Source: Planctomyces sp. SH-PL62 (GTDB lineage Bacteria > Planctomycetota > Planctomycetia > Isosphaerales > Isosphaeraceae). From it: a DNA stretch of 64,000 nt. The stretch covers positions 5,456,001 to 5,520,000 of the forward strand of contig NZ_CP011273.1 of NCBI RefSeq assembly GCF_001610895.1, in the 5' to 3' direction. Numbering within the stretch: the first letter of the stretch is position 1; every line of letters begins with the position of its first letter. The position numbers were made by a program, and so were the translations under genes. The notes below the pieces were generated by a model, which had not been told where the DNA came from, did no database searches, and worked only from the letters and a program-made list of their open reading frames with translations. This document shows positions 1-8,712 of this stretch, one piece after another.

Positions 1-148
1 ACGTGCGTTATGATGGGGCCTTGTAAGCCCGAGGCCGTCGCGAGCCCGAATAGCGAACGGCCGGCGACCGGAGGCCGGGCCGGCGTCGAGGTCGCCGACG
101 GCCTGGAAGCGCGTCCCGAGCGAGTCTTTCTGAGCGGATGGAGTGGCG

Positions 149-1267
149 ATGTCGTTGTTGAAGATTGGCGTGATCCCCGGCGACGGCGTCGGGCCGGAAG
201 TGATCGCGGTCAGCCTGGGAATCCTCGAAAAAGTCGCCAAACGCGACGGCCTCGCCTACGAGTTGCATGATTTCGACCTGGGAGGCGAGCGCTTCCTCAG
301 GACCGGCGAGGTCTTGCCCCAGGCCGACCAGGACCGCCTCCGGGCCTGCGACGTCATCCTTCTGGGGGCCGTCGGCCATCCCGGCGTGCCGCCGGGCGTG
401 CTGGAGAAGGGGATCCTCCTCAAGCTCCGGTTCGACTTCCACCAGTACATCAACCTCCGCCCCGTCCGCCTCTTCCCCGGCGCCCCCACCCCGCTCAAGG
501 ACAAGGGGCCGGACGACATCGACATGGTGGTCGTCCGCGAGAACAACGAGGACCTCTACGTCGGCGCCGGCGGGTTCACCTACAAGGGGACGCCCGAGGA
601 AGTCGCCATCCAGACCTCCATCAACACCCGCGCCGGCGTCGAACGCTGCATCCGATACGCCTTCGAAGCGGCTCGCGGCCGCGCGACGCGGGGGGCCTCC
701 CGGTCCCTCTCCGAGGACGACAAGAAGAAGGGGTACGTCCGCCAGGTCACGCTGGTTGCCAAGACCAACGTCCTGACCTTCGCCCACGACCTCTGGATGC
801 GCGCGTTCAACGAGGTCGCCCGCGACTACCCGGACGTCAAGCCCTCCTACATGCACGTCGACGCCTGCTGCATGCGGATGGTCACCAACCCCGAATGGTT
901 CGACGTGGTCGTGACCACCAACATGTTCGGCGACATCATCACCGACCTGGGCGCCGTGCTCCAGGGGGGCATGGGCCTGGCCGCCTCCGGCAACCTCAAC
1001 CCGGACAAGACCGCCCCCAGCATGTTCGAGCCGGTGCACGGCTCGGCGCCGGACATCGCCGGCAAGGGGGTCGCCAACCCGCTGGCGGCGATCCTCTCGA
1101 CCGCCATGATGCTCGACCACGTCGGCGCCGGGGCCTCGGCCGACCGGATCCGCCGCGCCGTCGCCGCCGTGCTGGCCGCCGGCGCCCCCAAGACCCCCGA
1201 CCTGGGCGGCAAGAACTCCACCGTCGAGGTCGGCGACGCCGTCCGGGACGCGCTCGATCGGGAATGA
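149..1267 (+). CDS. leuB: 3-isopropylmalate dehydrogenase
   Basis: Oxidatively decarboxylates 3-isopropylmalate with NAD+ in leucine synthesis (cytoplasmic). The 372-residue length fits the family. Visible motifs are the N-terminal IGVIPGDGVGPEV (about 6-18), RENNEDLY near 120, the catalytic Lys in TLVAKTNVL (about K185), the metal-binding Asp residues near 218, 242 and 246 (MFGDIITDLG), and the NAD-site loop EPVHGSAPDI near 274-283. The segment LLKLRFDFHQYINLRPV resembles the actinobacterial-type LeuB more than the proteobacterial type. Start: ATG at 149 follows GGAG at 140-143; a GTG at 143 is also in frame. It stands alone, with no leuCD or leuA nearby. A related beta-decarboxylating dehydrogenase such as tartrate dehydrogenase is the main alternative. 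Confidence 0.88.
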   Translation: MSLLKIGVIPGDGVGPEVIAVSLGILEKVAKRDGLAYELHDFDLGGERFLRTGEVLPQADQDRLRACDVILLGAVGHPGVPPGVLEKGILLKLRFDFHQYINLRPVRLFPGAPTPLKDKGPDDIDMVVVRENNEDLYVGAGGFTYKGTPEEVAIQTSINTRAGVERCIRYAFEAARGRATRGASRSLSEDDKKKGYVRQVTLVAKTNVLTFAHDLWMRAFNEVARDYPDVKPSYMHVDACCMRMVTNPEWFDVVVTTNMFGDIITDLGAVLQGGMGLAASGNLNPDKTAPSMFEPVHGSAPDIAGKGVANPLAAILSTAMMLDHVGAGASADRIRRAVAAVLAAGAPKTPDLGGKNSTVEVGDAVRDALDRE

Positions 1268-1486
1268 GACCGCGAGGGCGGCGGGACCGGGGGCCCACCC
1301 TTGACTCGCCGCCCTTCGCCCCTCATAATGCAATACTGCATGCAATCTCGCCGCGATTCCCGCATTTCGCAACCACGTCGCGTGGCGGGGAGTCGACGAA
1401 TGTTGTAGCTTGAGAGATACGACTATTGTCCGGCTGAACGGACGGCCCGGACGACGGCCGACCTTCCCTTCTCCGAGGAATTCTCG

Positions 1487-2446
1487 ATGCGCCGCATTCC
1501 CGACAGTCGGCACCGGAGATCGGGCTTCACCCTGATCGAGCTTCTGGTCGTCATCGCCATCATCGGCGTGCTGGTCGCCCTGCTGCTGCCGGCCGTCCAG
1601 TCGGCGCGCGAGGCGGCCAACCGCGCGCAATGCCAGAACAACCTGAAGCAGTTGGGTCTCGCGGCGCAGGAGTATCACGACTCGTTCAACGCCTTCCCGG
1701 CCGGCTGGTACTGCACGCCGCCGATCTACGACCCCGTCAATCCCAACACGGTGATCGGCGGCGACGTGACCGGCTGCGCCAACAATTACACCCCCTATCA
1801 GCCCTACCAGTGGAACGGCATGGTCGGCCTGTTCAACAAGCTGGAGCAGGGGAACCTGTTCAACGAGATCAACTTCGACTACGGCCCCAACCACGTCATC
1901 AACACCACGGCCGTCCGCCGCACCCTGACCGGCTTCGTCTGCCCGTCGAACCGCCGCCCCGAGACGACCACCCAGACCGGCTCGACCCAGAAGATGGGCC
2001 CGTCCGACTATCGCGGCAACATGGCCGCCGGCATGATCCTGCCCGACCCCGCCGGCAACTGCCCGACCCAGGACCCGACCAACATCTACTGCCTGAACTA
2101 CGACAACGGCGTCACCTACCAGAACTCCAACGTGGGGATCGCCGACATCACCGACGGCACGACCAACACCTGCCTGATCGGCGAGACCATCGCCCCCAAC
2201 GGCGTCTGGGCCCCCGCCACGAGCTGCTGCGTCCGCACCAACACCGACCGCACGATCAACCGGCCGATCGTCTCCGGCGGCGTGAACTACTACACCTACT
2301 GGTCCAGCAAGCACCCCGGCCTGGTCAACTTCGTGAACTGCGACGGCAGCATCCGCACCGTCACCGCGACCATCGCCAAGCCGGTCCTGAACAAGCTCAT
2401 GACCCGCAACGGCGGCGAGACCATCTCGGCCGACGAGACCAAGTGA
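1487..2446 (+). CDS. DUF1559 family pilin-like protein
   Basis: Secreted or surface pseudopilin of the family greatly expanded in planctomycetes; function unknown. The type IV prepilin signature is clear: a short basic leader, then Gly13|Phe14 cleavage in [10 protein letters not shown] with the conserved Glu18 (Glu5 of the mature protein), followed by one hydrophobic helix to about residue 37. The next segment, [20 protein letters not shown], is the usual family hallmark. The C-terminal part has the His...FVNCDGS pattern (about 283-297) typical of the DUF1559 H-X9-DG tail. Length 319. Many Cys and Thr/Asn-rich loops suggest an extracellular beta domain. A GAGG ribosome-site-like motif lies just upstream of the ATG. 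The gene is monocistronic. Confidence 0.85.
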   Translation: MRRIPDSRHRRSGFTLIELLVVIAIIGVLVALLLPAVQSAREAANRAQCQNNLKQLGLAAQEYHDSFNAFPAGWYCTPPIYDPVNPNTVIGGDVTGCANNYTPYQPYQWNGMVGLFNKLEQGNLFNEINFDYGPNHVINTTAVRRTLTGFVCPSNRRPETTTQTGSTQKMGPSDYRGNMAAGMILPDPAGNCPTQDPTNIYCLNYDNGVTYQNSNVGIADITDGTTNTCLIGETIAPNGVWAPATSCCVRTNTDRTINRPIVSGGVNYYTYWSSKHPGLVNFVNCDGSIRTVTATIAKPVLNKLMTRNGGETISADETK

Positions 2447-2457
2447 CGCAAGGCGAG

Positions 2458-2476
2458 GCCGGGTTCCGAGCCCGGC
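2458..2476. terminator. Possible bidirectional hairpin between convergent genes
   Basis: A 6-bp GC stem (GCCGGG/CCCGGC, 7-nt loop) sits between the convergent DUF1559 and DUF72 genes. There is no T tract, so intrinsic termination is uncertain. Confidence 0.3.
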
Positions 2477-2498
2477 TCCGCCCCCCTCCACTCGCCCT

Positions 2499-3470
2499 TC
2501 ACTCGATCAGCGCGTCGGCGACCGCCTCGATGGTCCCCGGCGCGTTACCTTCCAGGCGGTTGTTCACGAACACGAACGCCGGCTGGGCCGCCTCCCAGGC
2601 CCGCTCGGCGAGCGCGCGGAGAGCCTCGCGGACGGCCGGGTTCGGCTGCTGGACGCACCGGTACGGGCTGTACGCCTTGACCGCATCCTCGTAGGGCTGG
2701 CCGCGCCGGAGCAAGGCCCGGACGACGGTGAAATCGGCCGTGAACGCGGCGGGCGTCTCCGCCTGCTCGATCAGCTCGGGCATCCGGGTCCAGGAGCTGA
2801 AGACGTGCGCCACGTTGCGGGCGCGGAGCGCGTCGAAGTAGGGCTCGCCCAGGTATTCCGGGTTGCGGATCTCGACGCCGTAGCGGAAGCCCGGCGGCAT
2901 CTCGTCCAGGAACGCCCCCAGGCGCTCGCGGAACTCGTCCACGCCCGACATGCTCGATTTCGCCATCGTCCCGAACTCGAACATCAGGACGGCCACGCGG
3001 TCGCGATACTTCCAGAGCGGCCGGGCGAACAGCTCCTTGAAGAGCTTCGGGTCCAGGAACCCGTCGTTGACGTTCCCGGCCCTGGTGCCATAACGGGCGT
3101 GTCGCGGCCAGCGGGGGACCGTCACCTCCTCCGGGACCTTCAGGCCGAACCGGAGGCTCTCGGGCGTCCCTTCGAACAGCGCCTTCCAGTAGCCGGCCGA
3201 GGGGAACTGGTAGAAGCTGAAGTCGCCGCCGACCACGGGGAAGACCCGCGCGTACTCGCGCAGGCACTCGGCCTCGAACTTCTTGATCGAGAGCTTCCCG
3301 CGCGTCTGGTAAAGCTCGGGGCTGTAGATCGAGCCCAGCCAGCCCTCGTACTTCCACGACGAGGTGCCGAAGAACAGGCCCTTCTCCGCCAGGGCGCGGA
3401 GCTTGGGGGCCAGGGCGGCGGCCTGGGGAGGGAGATCCTCCTGGGAATCGAACAAGGAGAGCTGGTTCAT
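2499..3470 (-). CDS. DUF72 domain-containing protein
   Basis: TIM-barrel-like protein of the DUF72 (YecE) family; biochemical role unknown. The N-terminal half has the family landmark FFGTSSWKYEGWLGSIYSPE, followed by the acidic/aromatic segment EYARVFPVVGGDFSFYQFPS. Later come RFGLKVPEEVT, a long FEFGTMAKS segment and RYGVEIRNPEY near the barrel end, as in other members. Length 323, slightly longer than typical 250-300 residue homologues. Start chosen at the Met of MNQLSLFDSQED; upstream in-frame sequence is low-quality and would run into the divergent neighbour. The short start sequence NQLSLFD is also common in this family. It is convergent with the DUF1559 gene and divergent from the gene at 3667. 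Confidence 0.85.
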   Translation of the reverse strand: MNQLSLFDSQEDLPPQAAALAPKLRALAEKGLFFGTSSWKYEGWLGSIYSPELYQTRGKLSIKKFEAECLREYARVFPVVGGDFSFYQFPSAGYWKALFEGTPESLRFGLKVPEEVTVPRWPRHARYGTRAGNVNDGFLDPKLFKELFARPLWKYRDRVAVLMFEFGTMAKSSMSGVDEFRERLGAFLDEMPPGFRYGVEIRNPEYLGEPYFDALRARNVAHVFSSWTRMPELIEQAETPAAFTADFTVVRALLRRGQPYEDAVKAYSPYRCVQQPNPAVREALRALAERAWEAAQPAFVFVNNRLEGNAPGTIEAVADALIE

Positions 3471-3666
3471 GTCCGGCGCGTTCCTCCCGGTCCCGGCCGA
3501 CGAAGCGGCCGTCGGCCCGCTGGCATCGTAACGGATCGCCGGCCCGCCCGCGACCCTCGGGAAGGCGTTGCAACAATCGAACCGAGGGCTTGCGATCCGA
3601 GGCCACGGACGTGATTCTGAAAGGGTGGAGGTCGGGCCGGGATCGCGGGCCGAGGGGGGTGCGGCG

Positions 3667-6120
3667 ATGGGCGGGACGACGGGCTCTCGACTCTTGTGGA
3701 TGGGACTGCTGACGCCGCCGATCCTCGTGCTGGCGGGCGCCGCGGCGACGATCGTCTGGCCGCAGGCGGTCGTGGGGGTGATGGATCGCGTCGTCGGGCC
3801 GTGGACGCCCCCCTCGGAATCCGCGTTGGTGAACCACCGCCCCCCGCCGATGATCCGGACCCCCATGCCGGCCCCCCCGCCGCCGATCACCGGAACGATC
3901 CGCAAGCCCGACGGCTCGCCCCTCGACCGCGATTTCAAGCTCCTGGCGATCCAGGTCTCGACGGGCGGCTCGCACAGCCAAAGCTGGACTCCGGATCGTC
4001 CCCCCCGGTTCTCCGCGCCGCTCCAGGGCGAGCGGAACTGGATCGTGGTCGAGGCCGAAGGCTATGCGCCGAAGGTCGTCGGGCCGATCGCCCCCAGGCC
4101 CGCGGGGACCGAGGGGGAGGAGCTCTCCATCACGCTGGAGGCGGGCTACCCGCATCGGATTCGCGTCGTCGACGCCGAGGGCTCGCCGATCCCCCGGGCC
4201 GAGGTCCACGCCGGGCTGACGATCGAGGACCAGCCCGCCCGGCTGGCGTCGACCTACCTCACCGACCCGGACGGCTGGGCCGTGATCCCCAACGTCAAGC
4301 AGGCCGACTACGAATTCGACGTCAAGGTCCACCAGTTCAAGATCTCCGACGACACGATCTTCGCGAGGCCTCAGCCCGGCGTCGACACCACGATCACCCT
4401 CGACCGGGGCTCGACCTCGGGCGTGGCGGTGGACGAGGACGGCCGGCCGGTCGCCGACGCGCTCGTGCTGATCTCGGCCGAGTTCGACACGGCCAGCCAG
4501 ATGCACCACATGCACCCGTTTCAGCGGCTCATCGTGGCGACGTCCGACGCCGAGGGCCGGTTCCCCATCCCCCATCTCCACAAGGATTCCGTCTACCTGA
4601 TCCGCGTGGAAGGACCCGACGGTTCCGCCGGCCACGCCCCGGGGGTCCGCCTGAAAGGGCCCAAGGTCCGGGTGACGCTCCACCCCCGCCGCCTGGTCCG
4701 AGGGATCGTCCGACGGAACCCGGGCGCCCCGATGCCGCTCGTCTCCGTACTCACCTCGATCCCGACGGGGTTCGAGGGTCATGGAAGCCGAGCCGAGGCC
4801 CTCGTCGCCCGGGAGCGGTTGACCGGCCTGCACCTCGACGCCGACGGCCGCTTCGAATACCCGGTTTGGGACCCGGAGGAGGCCCGACTTGAAGTCGGGG
4901 GGCGTCTCGTCCCCATCCCCTGGCCCCCCCCGACCGAGCCGATCCCCATCGGCCCGGCCTCGGCGGCCGAGTGGGACGAGCAGAACGTCACGATCCGCCT
5001 GACCGGGGACGAGACGGCCCGGAAGGCTAGCGGGTCGATGACGCTCTACCTCACCAACGGCCGCCCGGAACGGGCGCTCCAGGCGGTCCCGCGCCTGGTC
5101 GAGATCCAGGAAGGCCGGGGGAGCTTCTCCGCCCTGGCGTCCGACGCGTTCCGGTACGATTCCTCGGCGATGCCCGGCTGGTGGACCGCGCCGGGGACGA
5201 TTCCCGGCATGAGTCCGATCGGCGGCGACCGCATGACCAACGTCCGCATCTTCCCCTCCGGGTCGATCTCGGGTCGGGTCGTCGACGCCGACGGCCGCCC
5301 CGTGGGCGAGGGGACCACGGTCCGTCCCGAGTTCGATCCGTCCTGGCTCGCCTCGAACCCTCCTTCGGACTGGGCCAATCAGCCGACCCCCGGCCTGACG
5401 ACCGACGCCCAGGGTCGATTCACGATCCCGGCCTGGCCCCTGAACGTGACCTGCCGCCTCTCCGTGGAACGAGGAAAGTTCGTGGTCCTCGCCGATCCCG
5501 TCCGCCCCGACGCGGGGGTCCCCCGGCCCGAGGTCGAGATCCGAGTTCCAAGGCTGGCGAGCGCCCAGGCCCGGATCCTCGACCCCGACGGCCGCCCCAT
5601 CCCGGACGCCGCCGTCGCGCTCACCCTGAATCCGTCCGCGGCGGACGCCCGCCGGTGGCCCGACGGCCGGACCGACGCCGACGGCCTGATCCGGTTCGAC
5701 GACCTCGCCGAGGGCGAGGACCATTACGTTCTCACCGTGTCGTTCCCGAGGGACTTCCGCCCGTTGACCGTCCCGATCAAGCCCGGCGCCCCCCCGCTGG
5801 AGGTCCGCGCCGAGCGCGGGCGGTCGCTCGAAATCCGGGTCGTCGAGGCCGTCACCGGCTGGCCGGTCCCCGGCGTCCAGCTCTACGCCCAGGGGCCCGA
5901 CGGCCTGATCGTCCAGGCCGACGCGCCCACCGACGACGACGGCCGCTATCATTTCAGCACCCTCCCGCAGGGGGAGATCCGACTCACCAACGCCCACCTG
6001 CTGACCTGGGAGTCGCCCCAGCCGCCGATCGTCGCCGCCGGAGAGTCTGGCCCGATCCTGATCCGCGTGACCCAACTCCACGAGTCTGGCCCACGGCCCA
6101 GGCCGCCCGCAAGGCCCTGA
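3667..6120 (+). CDS. Membrane-anchored protein with repeated carboxypeptidase-regulatory-like domains
   Basis: Large (817 aa) probable cell-envelope protein. One N-terminal hydrophobic segment (about residues 8-30) is followed by a Pro-rich linker (PMPAPPPPITGTIRKPDG) and then a chain of beta-sandwich modules of the carboxypeptidase regulatory/CnaB-like type. Their signature, a beta strand then D-x-DGRPV or similar, recurs: VVDAEGSPIPRAEV, VAVDEDGRPVADALV, GRVVDADGRPVGEGT and ILDPDGRPIPDAAV. No catalytic domain is visible. Such proteins in planctomycetes are thought to be surface or periplasmic scaffolds; that role is inference. Start: ATG at 3667 is preceded by a G-rich ribosome-site-like run; earlier in-frame starts would add a basic, non-conserved stretch. 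The 3' end lies 126 bp before an inverted-repeat arm. Confidence 0.75.
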   Translation: MGGTTGSRLLWMGLLTPPILVLAGAAATIVWPQAVVGVMDRVVGPWTPPSESALVNHRPPPMIRTPMPAPPPPITGTIRKPDGSPLDRDFKLLAIQVSTGGSHSQSWTPDRPPRFSAPLQGERNWIVVEAEGYAPKVVGPIAPRPAGTEGEELSITLEAGYPHRIRVVDAEGSPIPRAEVHAGLTIEDQPARLASTYLTDPDGWAVIPNVKQADYEFDVKVHQFKISDDTIFARPQPGVDTTITLDRGSTSGVAVDEDGRPVADALVLISAEFDTASQMHHMHPFQRLIVATSDAEGRFPIPHLHKDSVYLIRVEGPDGSAGHAPGVRLKGPKVRVTLHPRRLVRGIVRRNPGAPMPLVSVLTSIPTGFEGHGSRAEALVARERLTGLHLDADGRFEYPVWDPEEARLEVGGRLVPIPWPPPTEPIPIGPASAAEWDEQNVTIRLTGDETARKASGSMTLYLTNGRPERALQAVPRLVEIQEGRGSFSALASDAFRYDSSAMPGWWTAPGTIPGMSPIGGDRMTNVRIFPSGSISGRVVDADGRPVGEGTTVRPEFDPSWLASNPPSDWANQPTPGLTTDAQGRFTIPAWPLNVTCRLSVERGKFVVLADPVRPDAGVPRPEVEIRVPRLASAQARILDPDGRPIPDAAVALTLNPSAADARRWPDGRTDADGLIRFDDLAEGEDHYVLTVSFPRDFRPLTVPIKPGAPPLEVRAERGRSLEIRVVEAVTGWPVPGVQLYAQGPDGLIVQADAPTDDDGRYHFSTLPQGEIRLTNAHLLTWESPQPPIVAAGESGPILIRVTQLHESGPRPRPPARP

Positions 6121-6246
6121 TTCGAAGGCCCGTCCGCTTGCGATGCGTCGGCCCGGGGGCCGACGTATTCGGACCTGGCGTGGGCATCGCCGACGGCGGT
6201 TCTCGCCTCGATCAGGGAAGGAGGCTCCGAAGCTGCTGGACGGTGT

Positions 6247-6974
6247 CGGCCATCCCGTAGCAAACGGACAAAAAACAACTCTAAGGCCTACCATCCCGAA
6301 AAGGTTCGCATTCAGGACTCCCCTCAAGGATGGCCTGAATCCCTTCGAAAGACCGTCAAAACCATCCCTGTAGCCGTCTCGAAATCGAGGTCCTGAATCC
6401 TGCCGGTGGTCGTGAGTTTCGAGACAACAGACTACCTTCATACGATGCTGTTCAATCCCTCAGGTTCTGGGCCGACGCAGGAGTAATCATGGTAAACCTC
6501 ATCGGGTGGGCCATCCTCTCGGCCGTCGCGATGGTCGGTGCCCTTTCGGGATGGGGGGTCACGAGGAGGCCGGTCGCCGGGCTGCTGTTCGGAGCCATCG
6601 GTGGGGTCGTGGGTGCCTGCCTCGGGCTCTTCCTGGGCGTCTGGGCCATCCCGCTCGTGTTCCCGACTCATGTGGAGCAGAGCGACTGGTTCGCAAAGGT
6701 CACGGTGGTCGAGGGCCCGTTCAAGCCCTGGAGCAGTCTCTTCGTCATCGTCACCATCATGGTGAGCACGGGGCTTGTCGCCATGGCCTTTGCATGGGTG
6801 GCTGCCCGCCTCGGGGCCCGGTGGTGTGGCGATTAAATCGGGACTCTCCAACGGTCTGGTGTCTCGATGAGTCTTGCCGGGCTTCGGTTCGACAGTCCTT
6901 GACCAAATGGGCTGGTCGACGGTCGTTCCGGTGGGCCTTAAGTTGTTTTTTGTCCGTTTGCTACTGCAAGGCCG
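6247..6974. mobile_element. Candidate inverted-repeat-bounded cassette
   Basis: Two long inverted arms bracket one small gene. The left arm (6247-6292) and right arm (6930-6974) share a perfect 24-bp core (6257-6280 against 6941-6964, opposite orientation; core begins GTAGCAAACGGAC), flanked by further matches (CGGCC outside, TAAGGCC/ACC inside with one indel). The arms are AT-richer than the surroundings. No transposase is encoded, and I see no clear target duplication outside the arms. The interval also holds a short dyad (ATTCAGGAC near 6309, GTCCTGAAT near 6391). This could be a non-autonomous transposable element, an integrated cassette, or two copies of an interspersed repeat that happen to face each other. 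The 368 bp from 6121 to 6488 contain nothing else recognisable. Confidence 0.5.
6489..6836 (+). CDS. Small membrane protein of unknown function
   Basis: A 115-residue integral membrane protein that I do not recognise. Three hydrophobic helices are visible: about 4-24, 30-57 (very rich in Gly, with small-xxx-small packing such as GAIGGVVGACLG) and 83-108. A charged loop (HVEQSDWFAKVTVVEGPFKP) lies between helices 2 and 3. The start ATG has a good AGGAG motif nine bases upstream, which supports expression. The gene lies alone between the two inverted-repeat arms of the candidate cassette, so it may be cargo. No toxin or antitoxin features are recognisable. The following 276 bp up to 7112 hold the right repeat arm and no gene. 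Confidence 0.65.
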   Translation: MVNLIGWAILSAVAMVGALSGWGVTRRPVAGLLFGAIGGVVGACLGLFLGVWAIPLVFPTHVEQSDWFAKVTVVEGPFKPWSSLFVIVTIMVSTGLVAMAFAWVAARLGARWCGD

Positions 6975-7112
6975 TATTCATCAAGTCGCGGAAAGTGCAG
7001 CCCTCGCGCAGGGGCCCGGAATTGACCGGGAGCCAAATTCGCCCACGCAGAGAGCGATTGGGCAAACCGCGGTCGACATGCTTCGATCGCCTGCGGGGAT
7101 TGAGCGCCGCGC

Positions 7113-7343
7113 TCAGGAGGTGGAGGATCCGGCCCGTCGCCCGGCACGCCGCCTCGCGGCATACGGCAGGAGGAACAGGTACAGGCCGGTGAGCAGGAGC
7201 AGGACGAGCGGGAACAGTGCCAGGAAGCCGACCCAGACGGCGGGCTCCTTCCGGCTCATCGCCACGATGTTGATCAGGACGGCCGCCGTGAAGGCGATCG
7301 ACGTCCAGCGGTGAATCTGCCGAATCCATTCGTTCCAGTTCAT
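7113..7343 (-). CDS. Small two-helix membrane protein
   Basis: A 76-residue inner-membrane protein with two predicted helices (about 14-29 and 38-60), starting MNWNEWIRQIHRWTSIAFT. I remember similar small proteins accompanying ArsR/SRPBCC gene pairs in other bacteria, but no function is established. It is the third gene of a co-oriented set: ArsR (7862-8185), SRPBCC (7419-7865), then this gene 75 bp downstream. The C-terminus is basic (RRRAGRRAG). Co-transcription with the regulator is inferred from spacing and strand. Confidence 0.7.
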   Translation of the reverse strand: MNWNEWIRQIHRWTSIAFTAAVLINIVAMSRKEPAVWVGFLALFPLVLLLLTGLYLFLLPYAARRRAGRRAGSSTS

Positions 7344-7418
7344 CGAAACCTCCTTGAAGACGCGCCCGATGCGGATCGGGCGCAGGTCGACCGCCCTCGG
7401 CCACGAGCCTCCACCGGC

Positions 7419-7865
7419 TCACGGGGTCTTTTCGAGCAGATCGACGAGCTTCCCGCCCATCAGCTTCCAGCCGTAGCGGGCGCCGCCGAAGTTCTGCTTC
7501 TGTTCCGGCTTGAAGCCGGACTGCACGAGCGACAGGCGCGTGCCGGTCGCGGTGGGCGCGAGCGTGAAGGTCACGACGGTGTCCAGGGCCATGTCGCCGA
7601 CGACCCACGCGTAGCTGAGCTTCCGCCCGGCTTCGATCTCGAGGAATCGGCAGTTCACGGTGCCGTCCCAACCGGGGTACGGCTGCGTCTTCATCGTGAA
7701 CGCCGCCCCCGGCTCGAGCTTGAGCCTGACGGCGGGCAGGAGCCATTCCGCGAGCAGCTCGGGATCGGTGAGCGCCCGCCACACCTTCTCCGGCGAATGA
7801 TGGAGATCGAACTCGAAAGTCAAAGAATCGGTCTGCGACGAGTCGGTCTTGTCGACGGGGTTCAT
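7419..7865 (-). CDS. SRPBCC/AHSA1-family protein
   Basis: START-like lipid/hydrophobic-ligand-binding fold of the AHSA1 type, 148 residues. Family landmarks are DLHHSPEKVWRALTDPELLAEWL near the N-terminus, the beta strands GTVNCRFLEIEAGRKLSYAW, and the C-terminal amphipathic helix preceded by GWKLMGGKLVDLLE. Start chosen at MNPVDKTD because it overlaps the stop of the upstream ArsR gene in an ATGA arrangement; the longer in-frame reading would run into arsR. In many bacteria an ArsR-type repressor and an SRPBCC protein are coupled this way. The ligand is unknown. Confidence 0.88.
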   Translation of the reverse strand: MNPVDKTDSSQTDSLTFEFDLHHSPEKVWRALTDPELLAEWLLPAVRLKLEPGAAFTMKTQPYPGWDGTVNCRFLEIEAGRKLSYAWVVGDMALDTVVTFTLAPTATGTRLSLVQSGFKPEQKQNFGGARYGWKLMGGKLVDLLEKTP

Positions 7866-8185
7866 TCGTCCATTTTCTCCAGCAGCCGTTCGAGGCGGTC
7901 GATGCGCTCCGGCCAGAACGCGCCGTAGTGTTTCATCCATTCGACCAGCGGTTCCAGGCCTTTCGGCTCGGCGCTGTAGTGGGTCTGGCGTCCCTCCGGG
8001 CGGTCTCGCACAAGGCCCGCGGTCTTCAGGACGCCCAGGTGCTTGGAGACCGCCGGTTGCGAGATCCCCGCGTGATCGGTCAGCGCGCGCACGGTCTGCT
8101 CACCCTCGCTGACGAGGCGTTCGAAGATCGCGCGGCGGGTCGGGTCGCCCAGCGCCCTGAAAAGCTCGTTGGGGGCGGCAAGCAT
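7862..8185 (-). CDS. ArsR-family transcriptional regulator (SRPBCC-associated)
   Basis: Winged-helix repressor of 107 residues. The N-terminal FRALGDPTRRAIFERL and the recognition helix ISQPAVSKHLGVLKTAGLV are standard, as is the wing RPEGRQTHYSAEPKGLEPL. It lacks the metal-binding CxC of arsenic-sensing ArsR proteins and belongs to the metal-independent subgroup paired with AHSA1 proteins. It overlaps the next gene by 4 bp. A promoter with TTGACG and TTATGG ends only seven bases before the start codon, so the mRNA is probably leaderless. Autoregulation is likely because a near-palindrome (ATAACC...GGCTAT) overlaps the -10 region. Confidence 0.9.
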   Translation of the reverse strand: MLAAPNELFRALGDPTRRAIFERLVSEGEQTVRALTDHAGISQPAVSKHLGVLKTAGLVRDRPEGRQTHYSAEPKGLEPLVEWMKHYGAFWPERIDRLERLLEKMDE

Positions 8186-8192
8186 GGCGAAA

Positions 8193-8220
8193 CCATAACC
8201 GCCGGGCTATTGATCGTCAA
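8193..8220 (-). promoter_or_regulatory. Promoter of the ArsR/SRPBCC operon
   Basis: On the minus strand, TTGACG (8215-8220) is separated by 16 bp from TTATGG (8193-8198). The ATG of arsR begins at 8185, so transcription should start at or within a base or two of the start codon (leaderless). A near-palindrome ATAACC-N4-GGCTAT within the promoter is a candidate autoregulatory operator. Confidence 0.5.
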
Positions 8221-8357
8221 GCACGGTCCGTGGACTTGAGCCTGCGCGATCCCGCCGGATCTCTCGCCGAGGCTCGGCTCGCCGCGATTGCGGAGGGGTC
8301 CGACGACGAGGTCGCCCGGCGCTGGTCGGCGCTCTTCCCGATCCGCACAGGTCGAGT

Positions 8358-8654
8358 TCAGCTCGACGGCGGTCGGGGGACCACGCGGAGGCCGGCCTTG
8401 TCGAGGCGGCTGAGCAGGATCGGCCAGTGGCGGGCGAAGCTGTGGGCGGCCATCGTGTGCGTGCAGGCGATGGTTTCGCGGTCGTGCCGCCCCAGCACCC
8501 TCGCCCCGCCGGGCGCCCGGAAGAGCGCCCGGCGCACCGCGCCGACGCTGGGCGCGGCGACGTAGAATCGCAGGGCCGCCGCCGCCTCATCGGCGATCGC
8601 CGACGCCGCGACCCCTTCGTCCCCGGCCCGTCCGATGTTATCCTGGATCTCCAT
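8358..8654 (-). CDS. Hypothetical protein
   Basis: A 98-residue soluble protein that I do not recognise. The codon pattern has the strong GC third-position bias of neighbouring genes, and no other gene occupies this interval, which is why it is kept. The sequence begins MEIQDNIGRAGDEGVAAS and includes HDRETIACTHTMAAHSFARH, which has several His/Cys that could bind metal, though no known motif is formed. Upstream in-frame ATGs exist near 8714, but they would overlap the divergent DUF971 gene. The 172 bp between its end and the arsR promoter hold no gene. Confidence 0.55.
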   Translation of the reverse strand: MEIQDNIGRAGDEGVAASAIADEAAAALRFYVAAPSVGAVRRALFRAPGGARVLGRHDRETIACTHTMAAHSFARHWPILLSRLDKAGLRVVPRPPSS

Positions 8655-8712
8655 GACCGCCCCCCCGGCGACCGGTTCGCGCCCGTCCCCGCTTCTTCGA
8701 GACGACCGTCCC

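Noticed and set aside
2545-6441. A long minus-strand open frame opposite the large membrane-anchored protein
   Set aside because: It is antisense to a well-supported gene, its amino acid mix is Arg/Pro/Gly-biased as expected from high-GC reverse reading, and no family motif appears.
5949-7314. Short frames ending or starting at the 6.2 and 6.9 kb repeat arms, sharing FFVRLL-type peptides
   Set aside because: The shared peptide comes from the inverted-repeat arm itself, not from conserved coding; no ribosome site and no codon bias.
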